Assembly (NCBI GenBank): GCA_964057225.1
Contig: OZ059898.1
Span: forward strand, 5,952,001 to 6,016,000
Direction of reading: 5' to 3'
DNA from: Auanema rhodensis
Lineage: Eukaryota; Nematoda; Chromadorea; Rhabditida; Rhabditidae
DNA length: 64,000 nucleotides
Positions 1 to 14,434 of this stretch are shown here, in pieces. How positions within the stretch are numbered: position 1 is the first letter of the stretch; every line of letters starts with the position of its first letter. The notes beneath the pieces were generated by a model that saw only the letters and a list, made by a program, of their open reading frames with translations, ran no database searches and had not been told where the DNA came from. The position numbers were made by a program, and so were the translations under genes.

Positions 1-1428
1 CTCCCTATATCTCTTTCTCATCAACTTTCAAAATGATTCTTCTCTTGTTCATCAATTGCTCAATAGCTTTGATATGAGGTTCAATAGTATCCAGCACTTA
101 CATCGTTTCACCCAGAAGCACGATCATCCTGATTTAGCCAAACTAGCTAGTTGTTTCTTAGATGACATTCTCAGAAACATAAACTGAGCATAATTTCATC
201 TTGAGATATTACGCAATTTGTCTCCTGTTCATTGGCATGCTCGATTATTTTGCATATTTAACCATCCCGTATAGTTACGTAAACAATATGTTTTCATAAT
301 TGCGCATCCGAACTTTGAATTAACATAAACTTGAGCCACTTATTGGGCTATTTGTTAGGTATGACTGCTGTTCTCGTGCGTGATCAGTCATTCGTATCTA
401 GCTGTCATGTCCTCGATCGGCAGCCGCCAAAGACAACGGCAATAACCGTATGAAGCAACGATTCGTGACGATGATGACGGTCATTCTACTAAACTATCCT
501 CATCACAATTCGTTTTCTTTGCACATTGGAGGGTCCCATTGAAATGCCTGGCCAACCGAAGAGCCATCCGACATACTCTCTGTTCACACATCATGTCGGA
601 CCCTCGAAGCGGTCTGATTGTCCATCCGATGAATTGGCCGACAATGCTGTTACAGACCATTTCTTGTCGTTTTCATCTTTTGTTCAATACAAACTATAAT
701 TTCAACTGTAGATTCTTATTTAATATATTCGTAATGGTCAGTTTAACCTTCTAGAGAGTATCCAGTGAAACCAACTTCAGTATTTTTACAACCTCGAGTG
801 TCTCATGCGATGATTGGAAGAAAGAATATTTATCTTTTACCTTCATTCACATTCAGTAACCAAATATCCACTTATAATTCATTATTTTATTCTTTTTATA
901 ACTTAATTATTTTGTTTCTTATATTTTTCTCATTCTTCTTTAGCTTCTTCTATGTGTTCGGATTTGCATATATTATTCGTCTACTCAGAAAACCTTCGCA
1001 CTGAATTGGAGGGGACTGATGCGTATCCAGTTTCAGACTTTCTTATTCTCTTTGCTTAAGAAAATAGAGTTAATCAGGCCAAAGCTTGACTTCAATCTTA
1101 TTACGTATATATGATGTGTATATAGTTACCAATAATAGAAATATGTAGTATATAATTGGCTGTATGACCTATCTACATACCTTGTTCTCGTTGTCTTTCT
1201 TTACAACCGCCAAATTTCGTTTGGTACATGGTGTGAGCTATTTAAATGGCCTGCACTCCTATTCTATGATAGAAACATCATGTATTGTAGAATATTGCAA
1301 TAGTTTCCAAAATTATATTTTTCAATGGCATAAGCGTTTCGAGATTATAAACGTTTTTATTTATATTCCAAGGTTAGCGCTTCATATCGTTAATTTAGAA
1401 CGATTGGTTCCAATTTATAATAAGACTT
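1..1428. other. Intergenic, no secure gene; GC-richer island at about 405-690
   Basis: No reading frame here has convincing splice structure. Bases 405-690 are clearly richer in GC than their surroundings, with GACGATGATGACGG-like triplets. A plus-strand frame from an ATG at 544 stays open for about 50 codons and starts MPGQPKSHPTYS. It could be an exon or, equally, a promoter island like those near 22.3, 36.9 and 42.7 kb. The rest is AT-rich with nothing recognisable. Confidence 0.4.
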
Positions 1429-1648
1429 GACGTTTCATTTCATGTACGCTTGATTCATCATCTTCAAGCTCATAATCGACGTCATCATCATCATCATCTC
1501 CATGGTCATCATCTGTATGACCCTTGATAGTTCTTGCTTTAGTCTGTTTCTAACAATCCTACAATCTAAATATCTCATTAACCAGTCATCCGGCCAATGT
1601 GCTCACTCGCTGACTCAACGTAGCTCTTATTCGGTCAAGAAAATAATT

Positions 1649-1670
1649 GCTTATGCCCTAGGGGGAATCA
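1649..1670 (+). repeat. Near-palindromic motif copy 1 (GCTTATGCCCTnGGGG)
   Basis: This copy reads GCTTATGCCCTAGGGGG and is followed at once by a long CT-rich tract. It matches the reverse complement of 20567-20588 at 19 of 22 positions by eye. The function is unknown. Confidence 0.5.
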
Positions 1671-1678
1671 CATAGTCA

Positions 1679-1770
1679 TTCTCTCTCTTTTTCTTTCATT
1701 CTCTCTATCTATCGTCTTCTCTCTCTTTCTCTCTTTCGTTATCTCAATTTTCCCTCTTTTCCTTTACTGC
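1679..1770. repeat. Pyrimidine-rich CT tract
   Basis: The plus strand is an imperfect (TC)n tract. It contains CTCTTTCGTTATCTC, which recurs at about 20459-20475 in the CT block beside another copy of the near-palindromic motif. If the minus-strand exons are real, this tract lies in their last intron. Confidence 0.6.
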
Positions 1771-2760
1771 AAGCTTTCCGTGTTCATCTGTAAGCACTTG
1801 GATACCGTATGTTAGGTTCTTTTGCCGATCAGGAGGGACGCATGTATCCGACAAGTCAAGTGGTCCTATTATGGTGATCTTATGCTCATTATCTGCTCCT
1901 TGGTCATGTTGGCAAAGCCCTTCAGCCTAATAAATACTGTTACCAGCTGGATTGTTGTCTCTGGTTCAAGTAATGGTTGTAGTATTTGTAGAATAGTTCT
2001 TTGACAAGTTTTTAGTTCAAATTCTCTTTTGACAATTCAACATACAAGCATTTTCAAAAGTTGTAGAAAAGAAATTTGAGCAAATCAAAAACATGCTGAA
2101 ATTTTTTCATATTCTATCTTTCTCTTAGCATTTCTTATTTGCTTAATTCCTTTCCACTCCCCCTTATAGTTTTCATTAGAATGTACCTGATTCTCACAAA
2201 ACTCTGAGCATTTTGAAGTCCAGATGCCACAGAGCTTATGTTAAGTATCTCATTACTCCTTGCGACCTCTTCTATCCAAAATCTTCCACATGTAATCTGA
2301 TCAGCTTCCCAAACTTTATTCCTGTACTCAGCGAAGTCCGCTAGCCTCTTCACTATCGTTTCATATCTATGCCGACAATTTACTGCCAGCTGATTTCAAA
2401 AATCGGAAACAGTACATTTACACAAACTAATTGGAAATTGGCAAGTCAAATTTACATTTATCTAAAGCCAATTAGTCATTTTTCATCTCCATTTCCTTCT
2501 AAAGGCAAGATTTCTTGTCTTCAAAATTAGTTGAATATTTACTTACATGAAAGTCTTCATATCAAATTACTCTTTTTTACGAATTATTTGTCACAAAAAT
2601 TTCAAATTTCATTGTCAACTCTGTAAATTTGTTTTCTTTTTTTCATCTGATACGATTTTCTGTACGTTATCGCTCTGAGTTCCCCGATATTTGGCATCAG
2701 AACATCCTTGTTCTTACACATACCGGTTGAAGATTTAGCGTGATGTGAGAGTAGACAAGA

Positions 2761-5700
2761 AGTCGGGCCATTCAAGAAAGATGAGCCAGAAAACACAGAA
2801 AAAAAGAAAAAGAAATAATTATTTCCAGCACAGTCTTTCAAGTATTTGTCTTAGCTCTTTATCCGATCTTTCTTCTGATTCTCTATCACATTCCACAAAT
2901 GAAATGTATATATCCCAATATTCTTCGTTTTTTTCATGCACTTTCAACTTTTTTTTAAATTTTATATTTAGTTTTCACCTGAAATCTTTGCAGATAACTT
3001 GTGCATTGCACTTCTGAAGTTACGGATTTCACGTCTCACACGTAAGCGTGTTTATTGTTTTGAAAAAGTATACGCCAAAGCGGTTGTCTTTTGGTTACTT
3101 TAACACTCCACCAACAAGCCAATTTTATATATAAGTAAGTTCAATTTCCTTTTCATCTCGTTTACCAATTTTATTTACCTTCTGAGAGTTGTTTTTTTAT
3201 TTTTTTTCGAACTAACAAACAAAAAACAATATACTATATTATTCACAAAATTGAATTATGTGAAAGAGAAATAAATTTTTTTCTAACAAAAGAAAAAGAA
3301 AAATGATAAGCCCAGTTTAATATATGGTCTTGTATTCATCTCCTGTTAGATTGTTCTATTTTTTCCCCTCAATCTAAAGCTCTTCCTCTTGTCTATAGTA
3401 TAAACTGGCATAATGACATCCAATAAAAGTGTGATGTTGATGGATGAAGCTGGTAAATAATCTGCCATCAACCTGAAGCTTAGATACATATATTCTTTTT
3501 ACAAATTGTGTCAATACCAATTAGTCTTTTAAATGTGATATCGTTGAATCATTTGTAATTATCTAATTAACTTAAATAAGATTGACAAGTATAATTTGGT
3601 AGTTTTCTTCTGATTTTCAACATCTCTCAAGCTATATCTCGTCTTTTTTACCGGAGATGCATGTTGTCAATGATATCTTATATATTCAGTAAAAAATCGA
3701 ACGCTCCATTATTTTTGAGTCTTTTTCGCCCATTTTTTCTTAGCCGGAATGATTAAGCTAATGGGAGGAAATGCGGTATACTTGAGCTGCTAAGAGATCT
3801 TTTTGTATGTCAAGCATGGTGTTCAAGAATATAAGGATGCATTATCTTTTTTTTTTGATGTTAGAAGATGTTAGATGCTCTATCTATGCTCATGATATGC
3901 TTTTTATGAGTGGTATAGCCTTTTATATTCATCAAAATTGGATCGCTTTTTAAAAAATATTAGAAAGAGGAGTTAAAAGACATTATTGCTGACTGCGTTA
4001 ACAATTGATTCTTTTTTGTCTGAAAAAAAAAACCAATCATAATATATTTTTCTATACATTCATCAGTCCTTAAAATACAAAAACGATTTTTTCATATTCG
4101 ATGTGTTTTCTTTAAATGCTGATATTCTATCAAACGTAATACCTCTTTATACTAACTACATATACTATTATATAGTAGCTAATATTTAAAATATACTATA
4201 TATAGCTAGTTAGATATTCCATTTTGATGTAATTTTCATCTGCTATCACTAATACTACCCATAATTTATCTTGGATTTCAGATAATAGTAGGTTTTTATT
4301 ATCAAATAGCTTACTACAATAATATATTATTCACATGCTATACTATAAACAAGAAAACGTTTAAACATTTGATTAAGATGTAGTTCACTTCAAGTTCAAT
4401 TCTTGAATTCTTTTGTCTTTCAGAAGCTTTAGTCTACTATTGTCTGATTTCTTATTCTTGCTAACTCTTTGTAAGAAGTAGGCTCCACCTCCTTCCAAAT
4501 CTCAGAGACTCCCGGCTTTTCCACAAGGAATAGCCAGTTGCAGGCAGGTAGCGTGAGCTTCTGGCCACTTTAACTGGTCATCATCATTGATTCAAGCGTG
4601 TTCACACGTCTAAATTAAAACTTTCTTTAAGATTTTCCATGAAATTTCAATTCTTAATCAATTTCCTAATTATGAACACCACTTTTTTTCAGAAGTATAC
4701 GGCTAGCTTGGTTAGCCAGTGAGATCTGATTATTTAACATTTTTTATATTTTTTTATAATACATTGTTTTGTTTTCTGAAGTTGATATCTAAGTTTCTTT
4801 ATGTTATCTGACCCATATAGTGCACATAAATAACTAAATACAAGCTCATAACTATAAAATATATGTAATAGAGTATATTAAATTGTTTCTTTTTTCATTC
4901 ACTCATCATACTTATCAATGACGTCATTCGCCTCTGAATCTAATATGTCATTAGCATATCGAATGTGACCATTTATTGTCTTCGATTAGGTTGCGTAATG
5001 ACCAATAGGGTGCCATCATGAGGTCTCCGCATTTGCTTCTGACCTTTTGTAAAAGATTCAGAAGACAATTCAATAAAGAAAGAACGATGTTGAGGGAAAT
5101 ATCAACGGCTTAAGAATAATAATATGAATTTCCTTTTGCAGTCAATCTTCCAATGTTATCAATTCACAAAAACCTTTTGAGAATCTTTTAATATTTTAGT
5201 CATTAATGTTCAGAATTATTCACATATCGCATCGTTTTCTTCTTTTCTCAGCTTTTATATAAAAATGGATAGCCTGACTTCTTAGAATTAGTCATGCTTC
5301 TTATTCTCGAAAATTTAAGTTTTGCTCCAAATGACCTTCTTTGTTATTTTGACAAAAGTTCTGCAGGCCATTATTCGTTTTCATGAATATGTTGAATATA
5401 TATCAATCTGAGAAAAAACTTTTTTCCCGGTGTGAAAGATTAGTGAAGCTTTTGAGCCTGTCACCGGAAGAAAGAATGCTCCTAATCAGAATCAGTAAAA
5501 TATTTGTTCATATTTGGAACATATAAATAATATGCTAATGGCTGATGAAGAGAAGAAGCATTATTCAGCGTAAGGCTCAGCCGTTCTATACACAAATCTG
5601 TTGTCGCTAGATAGAACTTTGTTTTTCGATTAATGTCTAAGATGATGGCTTTAGCGAGAATAACGAACATGATCATTCAAATGCATATAGTATAAGGCAT

Positions 5701-6705
5701 AAGTTTGCACCGAATTATTCGTTATATACTATGTACTATCATATAAACCTTATTCTTTATATTTCTTAAACCATTTTTGATCAACAAAATCGTTAACAGA
5801 ACCCTGTAGAGTCGAAGTATACAACAGGCAGTTAGTTAGCACACAGGTGTTACCAGGTTAATGAGGTACTCGAGTCACAACGTGTACAGCAGCCTATTAT
5901 CCACAACACCTCTAGGATATTTCTCTCGGTCTCCCCATTTACATTGTATGTCTTCACTAGCCTATTCATTGAAATCAGGCTGTAGCTCTGTCAAAAAGGT
6001 TAGTGACAGTTGTACATGAACTAGCAGATTGGCTTTTCTATATGTATCTTTTCGTTTTGACATCTTGAAAGTCCACTTGATATCAATCTTATGATGTGAC
6101 CTTAACCTCTCATTCAAATGCTAATCTTATAAGTATTCTTTGAATAGAATGAGGTTTTCTCTTCATCTAAACAGCTTCAGCCAACCAACTTGTTCCTCTA
6201 GTAATATCTCATCGTTTCACATTCTACTATTTATCACTGACAGTTCTCTGAACATCATTACAATCTTACTACTTCATCCATCATCCAACGTGAATTTGAT
6301 GTATCACTACGGAGATGTTATGCTCTTCACACCTCAAACCAATTGCTCAATCACTAAGTTGTGTATCAGACAATGTAGGTAATAGATCACTTTCTAGCAT
6401 CTATGTCAAACTCATTTATCTGGTTTTGGTCTCAAATATGTTCCGAAGCATCTTCCAGTTGTGTATGTCGTGTGTCTATCATCACACAATATATACAATC
6501 ACACAAACTCATCAATCTGTTTCATATTGGCCCATTACATGTTGTAATATGCGTCTCTTAACCTATTCTTTTCTCAATCTTCTTGCCCTTTATCAACATT
6601 CACAGATTATCAAGCACATTCATTATATTCTTAATATTTCTTATATGAAAGCTATATGCTCATCATATTTTTAATTTCAGATCATTTCATTGATATGCAA
6701 CTAAT
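2761..6705. other. Intergenic, no gene seen
   Basis: The stretch is AT-rich with long A/T runs and only short random frames. A moderately GC-rich patch at about 5800-6000 has no frame or splice pattern. The last 30 bases hold the acceptor TTAATTTCAG at about 6670-6679, which fits spliced-leader addition to the PEBP gene. Confidence 0.6.
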
Positions 6706-9524
6706 ATGAGACTGCTTCTAATTATCTTGTTGCCTTTTGTATCTGCTCTTTGTCCGGATACAACAACTTGTATTAATCGAATACGAGAAGTAGTTGCTGG
6801 ACCAAAGAAATTTTGGTTTGGAGAGCAACGTAGAGCATTATGTCATCATCGAAATGCTAATCCAATTGACTGTTTTGGTACTATTTTCATTTTTTAAGAA
6901 ATATCAATGTATATTTGGGATTCTAGGTCCATCCCATCTGGCTCCATTTCATTCACTAGGTAGTCGGCTATTCCGAGTTAAGACGTACCATTCAGCTTAT
7001 CTACGTAACTTAGTATTATTTCCTCGAATCAGTTATCGTAATCACCCAGGTTTCTATTTTAATTTCATATTCCGATCATATTGTATAGTTTCAGGTCATT
7101 ATCGAGCTTGTGAGCATGAATTCCATAGTAATACCTCTTCTAGTCCAGTGCAAGCTGATCCTGATATGGTACCAATTGAGCCGTTTGCAATCCGACATAA
7201 ACCTGAAATTGGTAAATATTCTATCAAAATATTCAAAAAGATATGTTGAATTATCAGGATGGCACGGCTTACAATATGATGATGAGTACATACTTCTAAT
7301 GACAGATGTTGGGTTTGGTACTCTGAACTATCTAGTTGTTGATTTTCCGAAAGCGCCAAAGGTAAATATAAGAAGAATTCATTAACAAAAGAAGTTTTAA
7401 TGAAATTTAGGTGATTAAAGACTATGAACCATCCGAAAATTTTCGACCATTGGCTAATCCTTTAGTTCTTCTAGTTTTCAAAAAAGGAAATGCTCCAATT
7501 TCATCGGATACTCCCGAGGAATTCAACTTAGCTGACTTCATGATGCAACATAGTTTAGAAGACAGTAAGTTTTACATCAAGATTATGTTCCCTAGACGAT
7601 GGTCATGAAATCAAAAAATGAATAAAAAACAGTGAAAAAAGAAAATTTTGCTGAATGTTTTATCTTGAGCATCGAACAAGGCAATTTCTTCTGTCGAAAT
7701 ATCCTCTCTCATGTCAACAAACATGAGAAGATTTGTGATATGAACTTATCTATCAGATATTGATTCTGAAATGATAGATATGATGAAGAAACTGAAAGAA
7801 TGAGATAGAATACAACTCATTTCCCGAAGAAAAGTGTGTGTTGTTTGTCTTTCAATTCAAATTTCACTGCTCATCTTCATTAATGTTTTCATTTCATGTA
7901 ATGAATACTGAAAAGCTAGCATTTAGTCAAATCTATAGGGATTCTCTCCCTCAATAAGTTAAAAGAAAAATTAATAGTTAATCATTTTTTATTTTAATTA
8001 AATCAATTTATTAAAAATAAAAAAACATTAACTATATAGTTTATAATAGTTTAATATTTAATAATAATATAGATTATAGTATAGGATCAATATTCTATAT
8101 TGTTATAGATCTGGTTGGAATGAATATAGTTGTTGTTGGTAGTGATCCATTTGCCATCGAACGTCAACGTATTCGGGGTAATGTCGATAATTGTCACAGT
8201 TTATTGATGCCACGTTAGTATATATCTTATTTTTTTTTGATAATTCTTCAACATATAGGTCTTCATCGTCAGCCACCCTCACGTCTAGTATCCAATCTGC
8301 CTTTAAATGAAATTTCTCAATGGATATCTGTATCATTTGAATCTCCGAATCTGGATGTTAATGTATGCTGTCAGAAAATACGTCAAAAGTATGCTGAAAG
8401 TTAATAATATATGTTTATAAATACGTAACTTAAGAGAATCAACTATTTTTGTTGATCCGATTGGTGATCAAGCAATATCTGCTATCTCTACTCTTCAACC
8501 CCCTACTTTTACTTCTCTTCGAATTTCAACATCATCTGCTAGCTATATGAATTATCATCGACAAGCTAGAACTTATATTGGTAATAATTCATTAATTTTT
8601 ACTTTGTGCTCAACAATCATTCATATTATAAAATCAAAATTGAATTTTTAGCACTGATTGACGATATGTACAGTATGGTCATAGTCGATGGAGACACAGG
8701 AAAGCTGCATTGGATGCTAGTTGACATTCCAGCTGCTGAGCTAGGAACTGAGCAAGTTAAAGGAATTACGGTAAATCTTTAATCTTGAAACTATTTATAT
8801 CCTGCTTAATACTGATTGCCCCATTTCGGCGGAAATTTGAATTTTTCAAAAACTATCCAGCCAATTTTATATATTCTCAACTTAGTTTAGAAAATCTAAT
8901 TTTGGGAATTTTTGAAAAAAATTCTTAAACAGCAGGAATAAAAGTTTAAAAAAATGTTTTAAAATCAAATAATTTTTTAGAAAGCTAAATATCATCCGTT
9001 GGCTCCTTCTGATCCTGCTACATGTCGCACTTATCTAGTAGCTCTTTTTCAACAAACCGATAGTCTAAAGAAGCTGGAAAAATATTGTGATGATGAATGT
9101 AGACAACGTAAAGAATTTAGGTTTGATAAGAAAAAAATCATTAATACGATTAACTTTCAAAAGTTGCAGAGTTGATTCATTTAAACAACAACATGGACTA
9201 CGAATAAATGCTTTATCATGGGTCAAATCATGTTATGATTTACCTTATGCTTATCATATATTGAAAACAGAAAAAACAAATGTAACAGAAAGTACGAAAG
9301 GAAAGTAAGTATTCAAATTAATATTTTATTTAAAAATCTATATTATTAATTACTAATCTTTTAGTCATCGTTCAAAGTCTGTGCGCACTCGCGCAACAAC
9401 ATCATCTCAAGTATGTTCAGCATTCAAAGTATCGCCACATCATAGGTGTGGAATCAGTTCAAGTTCTGATATATTATTTAAGAAATCATTGTTGTTGCTA
9501 TTAACAATATTTTTTTTCTTCTAG
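6706..9524 (+). CDS. Secreted or membrane-anchored protein with two degenerate PEBP domains
   Basis: Twelve exons (6706-6877, 6927-7049, 7095-7211, 7258-7361, 7411-7564, 8109-8213, 8259-8399, 8437-8580, 8652-8770, 8981-9120, 9170-9304, 9365-9524) give 537 residues; all donors are GT. The start has a signal peptide (MRLLLIILLPFVSA, then LCPD). Two regions have the phosphatidylethanolamine-binding-protein fold pattern: the first around EYILLMTDVGFG..LNYLVVDFP, the second around YSMVIVDGDTGKLHWMLVDIP with a C-terminal FKQQHGL segment. The canonical DPDxP and GxHR ligand-pocket motifs are absent, so ordinary PEBP ligand binding is doubtful. The C-terminus is strongly hydrophobic (SLLLLLTIFFFF then stop), like a GPI signal or a tail anchor. 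I recall a C. elegans PEBP-family protein on chromosome III (C56G2.4) but cannot confirm orthology. A TTTCAG acceptor lies 26 nt before the ATG. Confidence 0.75.
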
Positions 9525-9737
9525 AATAATCCTATAGTTCCTTATTCAAATTATTATATTTCATTTTGTTTCCCAAACTGCCTCACGCTTTATAACAACG
9601 AAGTCCTTTTTATCACGAATTCCATTAGATTTCAATTCCAATGAGCATTGTATTGACATGCTTATTCTATCAACTTCATCATTTTTTATTATCCATCAAT
9701 TATATATACTATATTTATTTATTTATAAAATTAAATA

Positions 9738-9739
9738 TA

Positions 9740-9778
<39 letters not shown>

Positions 9779-9792
9779 CATATATATATATA
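9738..9792. repeat. (TA)n microsatellite
   Basis: An uninterrupted TA dinucleotide run changes into TATG/CATA variants until about 9815. It lies in the non-coding DNA after the PEBP gene. Confidence 0.9.
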
Positions 9793-11277
9793 TGTTTATT
9801 ATATGTATATATAGTGTTTTTTTTTTGTTTTTTTTTTAATATTTCTATTTTCACCATAATAGATTTGTAAAAAAAAAACTCATAGCTTAACTATGAAATG
9901 TTCAGCGGTGCTAGACCCTATTCGACCAATCTGATTGTTTGCACTTCAGAAAAAACTCCTGTTGTACGTGTTTCTAATTTACCTTTTTTTAACTTTCTTA
10001 AGATTTCTATTTTTTTTATCGTTTTAAGAAAATAAAAGAAAAAATATGATTGTTTAAGATAACAACAAAAAAAAATAAATTGTTTATATCGAATATGTTC
10101 TTCATTATTATCAATTAATCTCTGAATATATTAAAGACTCTAATAGTAAATTCTGTATAATCTGAACTACAGAAATGCTTCAAATATCAATTCAACATGA
10201 GCATTTGATAAGAAAAATTTTGATGGTGCTATGATTACTGCCTGTTTCCAAGGACCCACGTCACACTAGAAATAACTTTACATTCATAATTAAGATAAAG
10301 ATGAATACAAGTTTTTAAAATTTCATAATAATAGTAAATGAATATATATTTATATATTCTTTTTAGTTTTTAAAAATTTTTTCAAATTTCAAATTTTTAA
10401 GTTTAAATTGTTCATATCAAATCATGTATAATAGTTCAGGCTACATGGTTACGTCATGCAAAATTAATAGCTTGATTCCAGGAAAACTGTAAAAAAGATG
10501 ATAATCTGTAAGAAGGAAAGAATAAAAGTAAAAGCTGAACATAATAGAATAATTAAGATGTAGATAGTTTGCTATTGCTACTACAACCCAAGTAGAGAAC
10601 AAATTTTTGGCAATGTCATAATTACGCCAAACATTGAAATAGAGGACTAAAATGAACTTTAGTTTCCAGCTAGTAGTAATAATCATACTGATCAATCTGA
10701 ACTTAACAAACTATGGAGAACATTAAGAAGAAAAAAGAGTATCGATCAAATGTTCAAACAAACCTAAAATGGTATGAAAGATAAAATAATTGTAAAAGTT
10801 ACTTTCAAATATAGATATTCATAATTATAAAAGTTCAATGAATCACTTAATAAGGAATGAATATAATAATGTAATATTAATATAAATGACTAATATCTTC
10901 TTTTTCTTTTTATTTCATAAACTTAGCAAGTGATTCATTATTTGTAAAAAAAAATTAACTAAATTGGAAACAAAAACTAAAATTGATAGAATTTTTAAAA
11001 TTAAAATTTTCTTCAATCAATGTTATATACAATATACACACGTGTTTTTTAATGTTACTAATGATGATACATTTATAGATATTTTTTATATATTTTTAAT
11101 ACTTATTCATAACTATCAGTTTGTCACTTTGTAAACTTTTGTGGCTATTCACCCCCCTTCTTCCCATTTAGGAAATCATCTACTTTTCATTAACCATTCT
11201 TTATAGCTCTAGTTGAAGCTGGGGGCGTATCAACCAATCATAGGTCGTCATTCTTCGTACTCTTTCTAAGAAATACT

Positions 11278-11324
11278 CTTATCAAGCTTAACAGCTTATA
11301 AGAGCCAAATTTTCGAACTGATAA
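11278..11324. promoter_or_regulatory. Candidate GATA-factor sites upstream of actin
   Basis: CTTATCA (TGATAAG on the minus strand) at 11278-11284 and TGATAA at 11319-11324 sit about 200 bp before the actin start, with CTTATAAGAG between them as a possible TATA-like element. TGATAA is the known site class of nematode intestinal GATA factors such as ELT-2. Their role here is inferred from position only. Confidence 0.4.
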
Positions 11325-11505
11325 AGTTAAAATGAAACGTTAGCTCTTTGTAATGCTGTCTTTTCCATAAGCTTGTTTCTTAAACATTTTTACGAAACAA
11401 CCTATCAGATCAATTAAGAACTTATGTTTTATATTTTTGTTATATCTTGATTTAATTCATAACTGTATTTATCAAGTTGAATTATTATTTTATAATTTTT
11501 AGACA

Positions 11506-13541
<2,036 letters not shown>

Positions 13542-14434
13542 AAATTTATTTCTTTTTATTAAATATCTTGTTCTTATTATGTACAGATATTATAAATCAT
13601 GTTATAGGTATAAGATCACCTATTTAAAAAATTTGAAAATTATATAAATATTATAAACCATACTTTTATTCACTGTATGAACAATATGATTTTAAAAAAA
13701 TGAATAGAAAGTTTGATTTAATATAAAACTAGAAAGATAGTTGGAATGAATCTGATAAGAGTTTCATTTAAACAACTAAAAAGATCACGAACTTCTCTTT
13801 TTCCTTTCATTTTAAACAGACTTGTTTGACGATGTTCTTTCAAAATGTTTGCAACATATGAAAGCAAAAGAATAGACAGAAAGTTTCAACAGTTCAAAGC
13901 TTCACACATTTTCCTTTTCATTTCTATCAATGCTATAAAAATCTTATAGAATATTCTGTATTATGTGATTATGTAATAAAACAAAAAAAAGTTTCAAATT
14001 ATTCAAATTTATATCAAAGACAAATAAAACAATTACGGCTACAAATACAGGCACAGCGAAAGACACCAAGTATCAATATGAACTTGGTATTATATTCGAG
14101 ATCGTTAGAAAACTTTTACAAGCAAAGTACAATAAGTTCCCGCTTCTGAACTACCGAAGCTACTACCCAAACTTCTTGACTATATATCAGAAAAGAAAAA
14201 ATGGAGCAAAATTTTTAAAAACCGGAAAAAGGTTCCCGGCTGTGGAAAACCACGTGAAAAAGAAAGTGAAGTCGGATATATGCAGACATACGATGTCAAA
14301 TATCGGATAATCATGAAATTTTTTTTTTAAAAATGAGATTCATAGATTATCTAATTAGAAAAGTATGAAAGATTATATCCACCGGTAGAATTGGTAACTA
14401 TATATACAACAAGAAACATGCATTACATAGATGT
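13542..14434. other. Convergent 3' intergenic region of actin and tyrosinase
   Basis: Both neighbouring genes end here. The sequence is AT-rich with AATAAA-like signals for either strand (for example AATAAAACA at about 13975). No gene is seen. Confidence 0.6.

Larger units (their letters stand above)
1429..2760 (-). other. Possible exons of an unidentified minus-strand gene
   Basis: Three or four GC-richer blocks on the minus strand look like exons. One block (about 2388 to 2184) follows a TGAAATCAG acceptor, reads LAVNCRHRYETIVKRLADF onward, and meets GTGAGA or GTACAT donors. A second (about 1940 to 1773) follows TTTATTAG and reads AEGLCQHDQGADNEHKITII, ending at a GTAAAG donor. A third (about 1535 to 1429) would give an acidic tail with six consecutive Asp codons and a TAA stop. 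A possible first exon near 2750 starts MARLLVYSHITLN and ends at CCG|GTATGT. Phases can be made to agree, but more than one splice model works, and the acidic block could be a simple GAT repeat. I do not recognise the protein. Confidence 0.22.
9525..11505. other. Intergenic region upstream of actin
   Basis: This is very AT-rich DNA with no credible gene. It holds a (TA)n run at about 9738-9792 and, near its right end, TGATAA sites and an ATTTTTAG acceptor (11493-11502) three bases before the actin ATG. Confidence 0.6.

Noticed and set aside
539-1004. Plus-strand frames of 71 and 79 codons
   Set aside because: Neither begins at ATG, both run into T-rich DNA, and the number of frames this long fits chance for the window.
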